From Brienomyrus brachyistius (lineage: Eukaryota > Chordata > Actinopteri > Osteoglossiformes > Mormyridae), in the NCBI RefSeq assembly GCF_023856365.1, contig NC_064538.1:5163832-5227831 (forward strand): a stretch of 64,000 nt of DNA. Reading direction: 5' to 3'. Shown one piece after another: positions 1 to 12,100 of this stretch. The notes under the pieces were generated by a model, which saw only the letters and a list, made by a program, of their open reading frames with translations, had not been told where the DNA came from and ran no database searches. The position numbers and the translations under genes are program-made. How positions within the stretch are numbered: the first letter of the stretch is position 1; each line of letters begins with the position of its first letter.

Positions 1-146
1 ACCGTCAAGCTGTGTGTGGATGTCTACACAGAGTGGATGATGGCGCTGGTAGACCCTCGGAACTCCATCCCTCAGCCCATCATTAATGAACCCAACCTCT
101 ATGTTCAGACCATTCTGAAACACCTCCACAATCTCTTTCTCCCTAG
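1..146 (+). CDS. ralgapb: ralgapb exon A (partial at left edge)
   Basis: Frame 1 from base 1. It encodes residues 1-48 of the window frame, including [13 protein letters not shown] and [13 protein letters not shown], which match the N-terminal helical region of RALGAPB. It ends with AG of a split Arg codon before the donor GTACTG. The exon continues leftward out of the window. Confidence 0.95.
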
Positions 147-3100
147 GTACTGTGGAGTTCCTGGTAGCCTCGCTTCCGCTCTTCTCTGTCCCAAGACGGC
201 CCTTAACGCTCTCTCCGTCTCTCCCATGTGGCAGGCAGGAGCCGAGCAGCCCCATTCACTTCCGCCTGTGTCAGCAGGTGCTTTCGGCAGTGCAGATGCT
301 GGCTAAGCAGTCCAGCAGCATGGTCCGGGAGACCTGGGAGGTTCTGCTACTCTTCCTGCTAAGGATCTGTGACACCTTGTTGGCCCCACCCACCGTTGCT
401 GGTTGGTCCCGGCAAAGCTTCCATATGCTCTTCTAAGTGTTTAGTTACTGCTTAAGCCTGCGTGTAGCCTACTATTGATGTAGTGTTTGTTCAGGGATTC
501 CTGAAAAAGTGTTATGTAGCGAGAGTTGGGGATGGTAAGTAGTTCATCATGATATGCTTTATAAAAGCTTGAGCATTTTTTGTTTTGGGTTCCATAACTT
601 GCTGAATTCCCTTGTGGTATTCAGCTGGTTCAAGAGCAAAAACATTAGCATAAAACTGCCTTGAGCCTGATTATTAAATTTTTCTTTTAGCAAGAGTCAA
701 GGATTTGTGATAGGCTGGAAAGGGTATCATCAGACAACAAGATGACGTTTAATATTTTTGTGAAACTTCAATAACAAACCCAATGTTTTGGGTCAAGTGG
801 AGCAGGGTACTAAAATGTGATCTCTAGGTCAGCAGACCTGTTCTGTCAGCTGTGGAAAAACTTAATGCAGCTAATTGTATCCTGGAAGCACTCTTAATAA
901 TAAAAAATAATAATAAAAAAAATACTTCAAAAACATTTAGCTGTTTAGGTGCACTGGTGTCTCCAGAATGTGTCTGCGTGTGCTTGCTTCCTGTGATGGA
1001 CTTGGATAGACATCAGGCTCACCACAGCCATGCACGGGGTAGGCATTTATGGCTAAAAGGAAGTCATGCTGAGTACTCATTGTCCACTTTTCCATTACTC
1101 TGCGGCGAGACTCCTCCAGAACCATCTCTGCTGTGTTTAGGTCAGGTGGCCAGGTCATGTGATGTGACACTCTTATTTTCCTTTGTAGGCAAGCTGGCAG
1201 TGTTTTGACTGGTACCGTATGTGTATTTAGTCAGTATACTATATCCATGTTCTTCAGGTGGGATAGCAGAAAACTTAGCGGGGAAGCTAATCGGCGTGCT
1301 GTTCGAGGTGTGGTTACTGGCTTCCGCCCGCTGCTTTCCGACACCGCCCTACTGGAAGACGGCCCGTGAGATGCTGGCCAACTGGAGACACCATCCTCCA
1401 GTGGTGGAGCAGTGGAACAAGGTCATATGTGCCCTTACCTCCAGGTAAACACTGGTTGGCCCATGCCACCTGTTGACCACTTTGACAGCAGGGGAGTAGG
1501 TTCCGGAATTTGATATGATAGAACATAAGGCCACTGAAGGAAAGCTTTTGAGATCAGATCAGAACAAAGAAAAAATTTACACGCAAGGCAGTGGGTGCGA
1601 TATGAATTCCATTGATTTGTCTCACGAAGAAAGTGAAGCTTTGTTTATTCAAATCAATAATTTGTTTTCAGTATCTGGTTATTCATGATATTTTATGTTT
1701 TTTTTTTTTTCTTGGCAGTTACCAAATGTTGGTGCTGTAGCTGTTCAGAATGAGCATTTTCTTTAATGGGTTTTGTTTTTTGCGCCCATGTTGCTCATCT
1801 CCGTCTTGGTATGAGGAGTTTTAGCGACACTTGTCTGTGTTCCCTGGTGCCCCCCACCCTTTCCCCCCAGGTTGCTCCGGTTCACCTATGGGCCTTCGTT
1901 CCCTCCGTTCAAAGTTCCAGAAGACGATGCCAGCAAGATTCCCACCGAGATGGATGACGACTGCGTGGCTCAGACCTGGCTGCGCTTCCTGCACATGCTC
2001 AGGTGAGGGTGCCGCAGCTATGGGGCTTGTTCTCAGTGCCCTGAAATCTTTGTAGTCTCAAGCTGCGTAATGCCGCATAATTTGTGATTGATGGTTATCA
2101 AACTTGCAGTTGAAATCAGTTCTGTTTCTGGATTTCTAACTGGAGCAGTTTAATTACTGTGCTTAACTGTGCTAGGTCAGGGCGGTTCCCCCGGAGTTCA
2201 GGTTCCCCCGGAGTTCAGGTTCCCCCGGAGTTCAGGTTCCCCCGGAGTTCAGGTTCCCCCGGAGTTCAGGTTCCCCCAGCATGCAGCCTCACTGTCTTCC
2301 CTGAATGGTGTTCTCTAGTAACCCAGTGGACCTGAGCAACCCTGCCATCATCAGCACCACGCCCAAGTTCCAGGAGCAGTTTCTCAACGTCAGTGGGGTC
2401 CCCCAGGAGATCGTCCAGCACCCTTGCCTCAAACAGCTGCCACAGATCTTCTTCCGTGCCATGAGGGGAATCAGCTTCCTTGTGGATGCTTTCCTCGGTA
2501 AGCAGGGACCTGGTCCATGAATTGGGCAGTTGGAGGCGTACGGTTCTCCTTGGGACAGCATGTGGTTCAGTGGGCTAAGCCGCTGTGCGTATGATCGGAA
2601 GGTCGCAGGTTCGAGTTTTGGCTTTTGCAGAATTTTCACATGTCCGTGGGCTGTTGAGCAAGGCCCTTAACCAGCAGCTACATGGACGCCTCTGTAGGTG
2701 GCTTCCCTTCTCTGCAAAACTTGCTCTCACCTACATACATACCTGTCTGTGTGTCATGGAGAGCAAGAGAGTGTCGGCAGGAAGATAATTTCCCCACGGG
2801 GATCAATAAAGTGTCATTATTATATTATATAAGGGTAATTCTTTCTGGAAAAAGAAGTTGACCACCCTCATTCTGTTTGGTGTTGCAAATGTCACTTTAC
2901 TCTCCGCTGTAGGTGTTGCGGCCTCAAAGTCAGAGACCTGTGACCATCTGCCATCTTATGGTACTTATTCGAACGCAAATGAAATCGTCTAACGAATCGG
3001 GGCTGTGGTGTTTTTGCAGGATGTGGCTGATTTTCCAATGATGAAAACGGGTCACAAAGAGCAGGAATATGTTGCATTTGTCTGGCATCCATGAATAGGA

Positions 3101-6100
3101 TATTCTGGGGCTCCTTAGTAACATTACCGGCTAAAGTGAGATTACTGTATGATTTTGCGTTTGTGTTAAGAAGCAGACAAATGCTTCATCTTCCTGTCGT
3201 CGAGTGACTGCTTGCTGTGGCCTGATGTGCAATCTGTGGTCTGGAACATGGCCTGAACCATTTAGCCAGATCTTTTTCACATGGTGTCCTTCCACATTCT
3301 TGCTCTGACTTTCAGCAGGTAGTTTAGACTCTGCACAAATGGAAATAACTTTGACTTCCTGGCTGTTACTTTGGTTTCCTGTGTCAGGTGTATGATGTGT
3401 CGGTTTTTGTGTGTGTAAGAAGAGTGTATGTGCCAGGACATCATAGGTTCAATTATTTATAGGTTTATTATTTATTTCTTAACTAAAAATTGGATGTGCA
3501 TTTCTGAGTTTTTTTTTTTTGCAGACACCTTGTCATCCTCTCTTTCTCCTTCAGGGGTTACAGTGAGTAGGACCTTTGTACGCACCAGGCTGCCCTCTTT
3601 AGGTACATTTAAGCTTGTGTGAGTCCAATCAGCAAAGTCACATTTTAATGCTAATGTGGATGTTAAGTCCATAAGTTCAGTGATTTTTATTTTGATTGAA
3701 ATTAGGAGTGTTAATACAGAATATGGAAAATCATAAAAAAAAAATTCAGTTCAGTAGCATGACTGTTAATGTTGTTAAATTTGGAAGAAAAGCATTCAGA
3801 CCGTTGTTAGGAAGGAAGCCGACAGAGCAGCTGCTGAAATGAGCATTTTAAATGCTCAAACCTCTGCTGCTCTAACCCTCAGAGCATCACTCCCCTGCCA
3901 CATTTCAGCCTTGTGTTTTGGCTTTTATGGGGCAGCCTTACAGCCTGTTACGTTGGCCGGGTATGAATCCGCCAGTGAGCCCCTAGACAAACACAGGCGT
4001 GCATCCGGTCCCAGCATGCCTGGAGCGGTCTGGATGCTTCAGACTGTTTAATGTGTAAATGGGTACACTGATTTCTGTCTTTCCTAGGTTTCGTGACATC
4101 TAGGAACAATTTTCGAGAGAGGCTACCCTATGGTATTCAGCACTGCATGAGGGTTGGACCTGGGTTTTCAATTGATTGGCAGAAGCTGATCATGTGGTCC
4201 TAGCGGCGCATGTTAAATCAGTGTTTGCATTCGCAGCGGAATGTCAAAGACTTCACGTTTCTAAAATGTTATGCTTTCAGGAGCACAAGGCCACATTGGT
4301 CCTGTAGTCTGTGAGTGGCGTTTGCTTGATTTGTGATTCGCTTGCTGTGCACTCGGTGCCTTTTCGAGACCGCTTTTGTATCCCAGAAAGGAAGTAAAAT
4401 GCACTCAACCACTAGAAATCTTTAGCAGCCGTGCTTACATGTCAGAGCTGCATGGTGAGAGGTAAGTCGCTGTGATCCTCTGCAGCAGGAAGTGGCTTTG
4501 GTGAAGGGTCCGTGAACAGGTGCGCCAAGAGGGCTTGCTGTTTCTTTACTGAATGATCTAGGACATAGCGAATCAGGAACTCTTGGGTTTCTGTGATTTT
4601 ATGGTCATGGGAGACTAAATTAGCAGCCAGATCATTTGACAGTGGTGAATGGCACCCTGTTCAGAGGGACTTCTGCAAATTGTGATTTTGCTCTTTGGTT
4701 AAAGGGTCTTCACCAGTTAGCTTTGTAATGGATTTTCAGGGTGTATATTTGAATGCACTAATGCAGCTTCCTCCATTAACCATCTTCATCTCTTCCCTAG
4801 GTATCTCTCGGCCGAGATCGGACAGTGCTCCGCCCACACCTGTGAACCGGCTGAGCATGCCGCCGCCCCCCAGTGCCATAAACACCACACCCCCACACAG
4901 CCGTCGGCACCGGACCACAATAGTCAATAAGACGACCAGCAAAGCTTCCACGGTGAGCCACACGCATGGCGAGTACCACATCCCCCTGGCAGTGATAGTT
5001 ATATGTTAACAACAGACTACAATATCTATAATCAGAGGTTCAAAAAGTACAAATCCAGACCTAGACTGTATCAATTGTCCAGTTGAGTTCTCTGTGACTC
5101 GATACTGAATCGATTGGCTGAAACCAAATCTTATCCTGGATTTGTACTTCCTGAACCTGAATTTTCCACCTCTACAGTGGGTTCCACTTCTTGACTTTGT
5201 CTCCAACAGCATGTCCTGAGCTTCTTTTTAGACATTTTTAGAGAGAGCAGCAGTGACTTCCACATCTAAACTTAAGAGGAACTTTCATGAAGTTGTCAGA
5301 TTTCGTAGAGTTGTGTTGACATTTAGTCTCAGTTGCATGCTTGCAGTGTTTGTTCAGCTGTTTCCCTGTAACCTGTTCTGCATCTGCCAGCTGCAGTGTA
5401 ACTGTTGGCATGTTTAATCTCCTCCCCAGGGAACTACTGCCCACCCGCCCAAAGTGTCTCACCCGACCACCTCCTCGTCCCCTCTGTCCAGTCCCAACCA
5501 AACGAACGCAGAGCCTCGCCCTCTGCCGGCCCCCTCCAGACCAAAGGTCAACAGCATCCTCAACCTTTTTGGCCAGTGGCTTTTTGATGCCTCGCTAGTG
5601 CACTGTAAACTCCATGATGGCTTCAACAGGGACAACACCATGACTGGTAAGGTTGGCTTTTGGTCTGTGATGGCCTGCCATTCACCTTCTGTCTTTTTTT
5701 TCTTTTGTTCTTTCAGTGTTTTGTTTGCTCTGTGCCTCTTTCCTCTTCTGTTTTTCCCCAAGTTCGTACCTGAAAGATTAAGCGCTCCATCTGCCGTGGC
5801 CTACGTATGAGTTCCATCTGAACGCTTCAGCTCAGAGGCCTCCCAAAACCTCGGCTTTCATGCTAACCTGATCTACTATAAATATGCTCTACAAATATTC
5901 TCCAAGCCCCTGCTGGATGTACTGCTGCACCAGGGCCCAAGACCCCACCTCTTCAACTCCAAGCAGCCTGCTCTTCTTGAACTCTTTAAACTTAGTTGAC
6001 TTTTTCCAATATAAAAAGGTTTCCAGCTTGAAAATGAACTTTTTAAATAATGAGCAGTACTTTTGTCGGGGCAATAACGGAGACATGATTATGACAATAA

Positions 6101-9100
6101 GGAAAACAAGGTATATTTCCCTATCACTTTTCCCTGGTGATTGCCAGACAAAAATTGGTGAATTGCCAAGTGGGTCAGTTGAAACGGATAGGATGGAGTC
6201 AGTAGTGAATTGAATCCAATCAGCTGCTAGCATGATTTTACTCTCTCGTTTCACACACTACGTGCTGTTGAAATTGAACCCAGTCTCCATGCATACGGAC
6301 GTGACTAATCCCTCCTTGGGTCTTAGCTGCCTCTAGGGGGCCTCTTTCCTGATGTTTTCATCAAGACCTTCCCTTCTTCAGTGTCAAGGTGCTGGCTTCA
6401 CCTTGGGTACCCATTGCTGCTGACCGGTGCCTCGTTGCTGTGTTTAACATGCCTCTGAGCTGAAGAGTCCTGTGTGTGTTCAGTAGCTGAAGTCTTGTCT
6501 TTAAATCCAGCGTGTGTTTCCCCGTCGCCCCTTTCTGTTCCTTCGTCCTGTTCTGCATGCTGGATGTCTGTGTTCTGGCTGGTATCTGACTGCTACTCTG
6601 CTGTGTTTAAGTCTCTGCCTGATAGCAGGCTCTCTAAAGTTACCAACATTTATTCTCTGGAAAAAAAAAAAAAAGTTTATATATCAGATGTCTGAAAATT
6701 TACCAACTGCCCCCCATTTTGCAACCTTGATGAAGTACAAGCATTACGTTTTGGACTTTTGGCTTTTAATTGAAAAGGCATATATATATATATATTTTTT
6801 CAGAGAACAACCGAAGGTTTCATTTTTAATGAAGTTGTACAACATAAACCAAGAGAGGCTGCTTTTCAGAAATAAAAATTGGTTTTTACCATCTTAATAT
6901 TTTATAATACTGCTGTCCTTTGATTTGTTTCTACTTTTTATTTCTATTATCTTGCAGCATCTTTTATCCAAATTCTTCTTTCTTATAAATCTTGTAAGTA
7001 GGAGCATTAGCTTCTCTTAAATTGCAGTCAGTATTTTAGTATTTTCTTTTCCCCTCCATTGCCACCGTTGTTGCTTTGTTACATTGCCGCCATTTCATTC
7101 TCGCTGTTTGCACTGCATCCTGGGGATGTGGACCTGCCCCTGTCCTTCCTGTGTTGCTGGCCAGTACCAACCCCGTCTTTGTTAATCTGATACGTCCCAT
7201 GGACATTTTGTCATCACTCCATTTGTCCTGGGATTTTTACACTTACTTGCCATTGTTTTTTATCCTCCTCCCCCCCACAAATTGAGCCTTTGCGTTTTTG
7301 CTCTGAGTTGATCTTAATTTGGCCTGTTGATTTGGTTGTTTTTGTCTGTTTGTTGGTATTATTTTTGAATGGATCTTATGCATGATCTTGATGTCTGTCT
7401 TTTGGAACTTGCCGGTGACATCCGTTTGACGACAGATTCCCGAGTGGCAGGTTTTTGCAGTTGCTCCTCTTTCACATCTGAACTGCCTGCTGTAACGTGA
7501 CGACCCTTGGGAGTGTTTTAAACTCTCCAGTGTCCTCTCTGGTTTCTTCGTTGACATAGACAAAAATATATATATATATACAGGCACCTCTCAAGCCACA
7601 GGAGCTTCAAAGCGTTTTAAAAACCACTGGATGGAGAAATCTGTTTGTCAAACCAGCGCCTTGCTTACCGTAAAGGTCACGTTAATTATCGCTTGCTGGA
7701 ACTGCTCATGTTGGCCTAGCCAGTGCCCCTCATTGTGTCAGCATTTGGCGAATGTTCTGTGCGAGAGGATACTGCAGTCTGAGCTTGGTGGAGGCCAGGT
7801 CCATTCAGGCCTCCTCTCTCTCTCTCTCTCTCTCTCCCCATCTCTGCTCTCAGCCCTGGCCACTCAAGCTGGCTTGGAGTTCCGCAGAAAGGGGTCCCAG
7901 ATATCCACTGACACCATGGTGTCCAACCCCATGTTCGACACTAATGAGTTCCCCGAAAACTACGAGTCCGGCAGGGCCGAGGCCTGTGGGACGGTGTGTA
8001 GGATCTTCTGCAGCAAGCGAACCGGGGAGGAGATATTGCCTGTCTATCTCTCTAGGTAAGTGTGGTATTGAAATATGTAGGAGTTCTTTTGGTTTTTAGG
8101 CTGTAGTCTCATCTTAGTCTTCTGTGACATGCACACACATGCAGAGAGTGAAACTTGGGGTCTGCCATTTATCCAGCACCCGAGAAGCTATTTTCAGGGT
8201 TAAGGGCTCAGCCGTGATACGATCACTCTGCTGGCCGTGGGATTTAAATGTGTGAGCTTCTGATCAAAAGGTCAAATTCCTAACCTGCAGAGCCTTGTGC
8301 TCATGTTCCCTTCTGAATTGCCTGTAATATTTAAACATGGTTAGCCTGGTGGCCATCTGGTAGACCTGCAGTATTGGTATATCTTGCACCTCGTAATGCT
8401 CTGGCCATAAACACTCACTGCCCTCCTGTAATCTCCACCATTATAGTTTCTGGTAGCCACTGGAAGAGCCTGTTGTCCCTGCATTCACAATATTTCTCAT
8501 AGTGTCTGCCTTCTCCCATAGGTTTTATATGGTTCTGGTCCAGGGTCTGCAGATCTCAGACTTCATCTGTAGACCTGTGTTGGCCAGCATCATCTTGAAC
8601 TCCACGTCGCTTTTTTGCTCTGACCTAAAGGGCGTTAACGTCGTGGTTCCCTACTTTATCTCCGCCCTGGAAACCATTCTGCCGGACAGGTCTGTGATTT
8701 GCCCCCTGCCATCGTGTTGCTGTTAACAGAAATTCAAAATGTTGGGTGAAATGCCTTGTGATTGTTAGATGGTCAGTATATCATTAGCCGCTGATATTTA
8801 CTCTGGAATGGTCAGAATTTCTGTACATTGTCTTTTTTTTTTTTTTTTTTTTTTTAATAAGTAAATGAGCACATTCAAATGGCGGCTGATCATTCTTCTT
8901 CTGTTCTCCAGGGAGCTTTCCAAGTTCAAATCCTATGTCAACCCCACCGACCTGAGAAGGGCTTCCATCAGCATCCTGCTTTCAATGCTTTCTCTTCCTC
9001 ACCACTTTGGGAATATAAAGTCTGAGGTCAGAATAACCAGCCCCCCCCTTCTGTCCAGGCCTGTGCCTGGTTCACCATAATTGATTCCTGTGGTTTCTGT

Positions 9101-12100
9101 GGATGACACTGTTTTGTAGGATTCTTATAGGTGCTGCAGTTTCCATATGCAATTCATAGACAGATTAATTGCCATGTTTTCCCATAGTCTGTGATTCTAT
9201 GTATGTATGCATGTATGTGGCAAATATCCAGGGCATAGTTCAGCCTTGTACCTTGTGCTACCCGGGATTGGCTGCAGGCCCCCATAACTCTGACTTCGGA
9301 TGTCCGGTTGCAAGATGGATGTTTGGTCCCTTAATGTCTGCCGTGTAGAACTGGATGACAGTTGGGCCATTTCCTTCTCTGCAGGTTCTTCTGGAGGGCA
9401 AGTTCAGCAACGATGACAACTCGGTATCCGACAAAGCTCAGACCTTCCTGTCCCTGAGGTTGCGGCTGGTGAACATCCTGATCGGGGCCCTGCAGACGGA
9501 GACCGACTCCATCAACACGCAGATGATCCTGGGTCGGTCCCTCTGGCTGTAACTGCTCTCTCTCTTTTGCTTACGCATGTTGAGGAAGGCCTACGTGCCA
9601 ATGCTGGTCATCTCTTCTGCAGGTGCGATGCTGAACATCGTCCAGGATTCTGCCCTCCTGGAGTCGATAGGGACGCAAACTGAAATGGTAAGGGGAGTTA
9701 AATATTCCCAGCTGACTGACTGACTTTCTGCGTTTTCAATAGATTTAGGTGTCAGTCTGAAAACCTTTTCAGGCGTAAGAGTCACAACAGACTGCTCGCT
9801 TCCCGGGTGGATTTATATGGTCGATCAGTCATTAAGCAGCTCTAGACAGGTGTTCTGCACATCCCACACGTCTGCCCGTGTTGTGCCATGCAGGGAAGCG
9901 TCGAGGCTAATGGCACAATGAAGAGCCATAGCCGTAACAGCAGCAGTATCAGCACGACCAGCGGGGGCAGCTCGCAGCCCACCACGCCAGACAGCGAGCG
10001 GCCTGCTCAGGCCCTCCTCCGGGACTATGGTAAGACCCATGCGGGATCCATCCAGAGAAGCAGCCAGCAAATCACCTGTGTTTTCATGCACATTGAATGC
10101 AGGGAAATGGATGGTTTTTAGGGCCTTTTTGTCTGATGAACTCACTCTGATATCTTCCAAATATAAGTGAAGCATGATGTTTTTATTTTCTTCTTCACAG
10201 CCATCTTCTAAGCTCTGGATTAAACACCGGTTTTTCCATTACTGTGTTCTTGTCCACAGCTCTTGTATTATACGTTCCTGGTGATGCTGATGGGGGGGAA
10301 TTCAGAGTTTAACTGTGACTCCTTTTTTTTTTTTTAGCTTGCATTATAAAAGTAATTAGCAGGTATAGAAAGTTCTGGATTTTAATGTAATTGTATGGAC
10401 AGTGGATTTGCTTTTTATTTCAAGTTTGCAGTGAGCCTGCGGTGTTCCGCTTGAGGATGTTTTTCTATACAGTACATTTATAGTGCCAGTACCACATGAA
10501 CCTTTTTAAAAATAATTTTACATTCGGGTTTCTGCTCATGTTGTGATCTTCCTGGGGGCAGATTTTGGGATTTATCAAAATAAAACCAGCTTTTTATTAA
10601 TCAACTTTGCGTCAGCTAAAAGTGCTGAAGCTATGAGGCTATAAATGTCAGCGTGTTTCCATGTCTCACTAACAGCATGTGTGATGTGGCGTGTGTGTGT
10701 GTGTGTGTGTTCACTCTACTGGTGATACTGCTGAAGTCATCAGCTTGAAGCTTTAGGGCAGTGAACTATTATTACTTTTGCGGGAAAAGAAATTGCTGTG
10801 TCACAATTGTACGTCATTGTAAATTTTATTTTGTATTTCATCTTAAATGTTTCATATTAATTATAGTATATAATTTCATTATTGCCCCCCCATTTCACCA
10901 CAGACAGGCTTTGAGAGAATACACTTGGAGGAGAGTGTTGTTCTCTTATTCTTCCAGCCAGTAGCAGGCGCTGTTGTAGGACAGTACCCAGTGTTGCACC
11001 AGGTTCTAGACCAGGGGCTGTTAATCTGGGGGAAGCCAAGCATTTTTAAAATAGTAGTTATTGGTTGTTTGCTGAAGAAGCCTCTTAACATTGGTCTTTT
11101 TTTTTTTTTTTGCAATGCTCTGGACCTCTCATTGGGTGGTGCTACAGCATCTATAGCAGCGCTGCAGTATGATTGGCTGACTGGTTGAGTGTGCCTGATG
11201 CTTATAGGGTGACTGCTTTGCTTGTGGTTACTAATGCTGAGTTCTCCCTCTCTGTGGTGTGCATGCGGATTTGGGGTTACATCATAGCTCTTCATACAGA
11301 TACAGCCGCCGGCCTCCTGGTCCGCAGTATCCACCTGGTCACCCAGAGACTCAACAAGCAATGGAGGTCCGATATGAGCGTGTCGCTGGCTGCCCTGGAG
11401 CTCTTGGCTGGCCTGGCCAAGGTAACGCCGCGAGACTCCCACCGCTGGCCGTCGGCGGGCTGGGAACCCAGTCCTGTTACCTTTGCGTTCTTCATCTGAT
11501 TGGCGGCACCTTTCAGGTGAGAGCCAGTTTGGAAACGTCGGACAAGAAGTGTGCCGTCAGCTCCGTGTGCGGCTACATCGTGTATCAGTGCAGCCGGCCC
11601 GCACCGCTGCACTCGCGGGACCTGCACTCCATGATCGTGGCGGCTTTCCAGTGCCTGTGCACCTGGCTGACAGAGCACCCTGACATGCTGGACGAAAAGG
11701 CAGGTCGCCCTTTCCTCGGGGAGTGAGGGACCGTGGCCGGCGTGAGGCCCTCCTCAGAGCCCAGGCTCAAACCCTGAAATCTGTGTTTCGCAGGACTGTC
11801 TGATAGAGGTGCTGGAGATCGTGGAGCTGGGGATTTCAGGGAGCAAGTCGAAGACCAGCGAGCAGGAGGTGCGCTACAAGGGGGACAAAGAGCACAACCC
11901 GGCCTCCATGAGGGTGAAGGACGCTGCGGAGGCCACGCTGTCCTGGTGAGGGTGCTGGGGGGGGACGCCATAACCGCAGTCACTGCCCACCGCTCTGTGT
12001 TTTTAACCTTTGAGTTTTATTTATACTTTGTTCTCAAACTATTAATCAGGAAAGTGTAATGTCACAGTTAGATTCCTCATTGTTTGCCTGAAAACATCAA

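Noticed and set aside
10879..11442. A 187-codon minus-strand frame
   Set aside because: It overlaps ralgapb coding exon N in antisense and runs through intron sequence and a T-run. It is a shadow of the real gene.
11700..11705. A GT donor at 11704 for ralgapb exon O
   Set aside because: It would add four bases and shift the frame of the strongly conserved next exon. The GC donor at 11700 preserves it.
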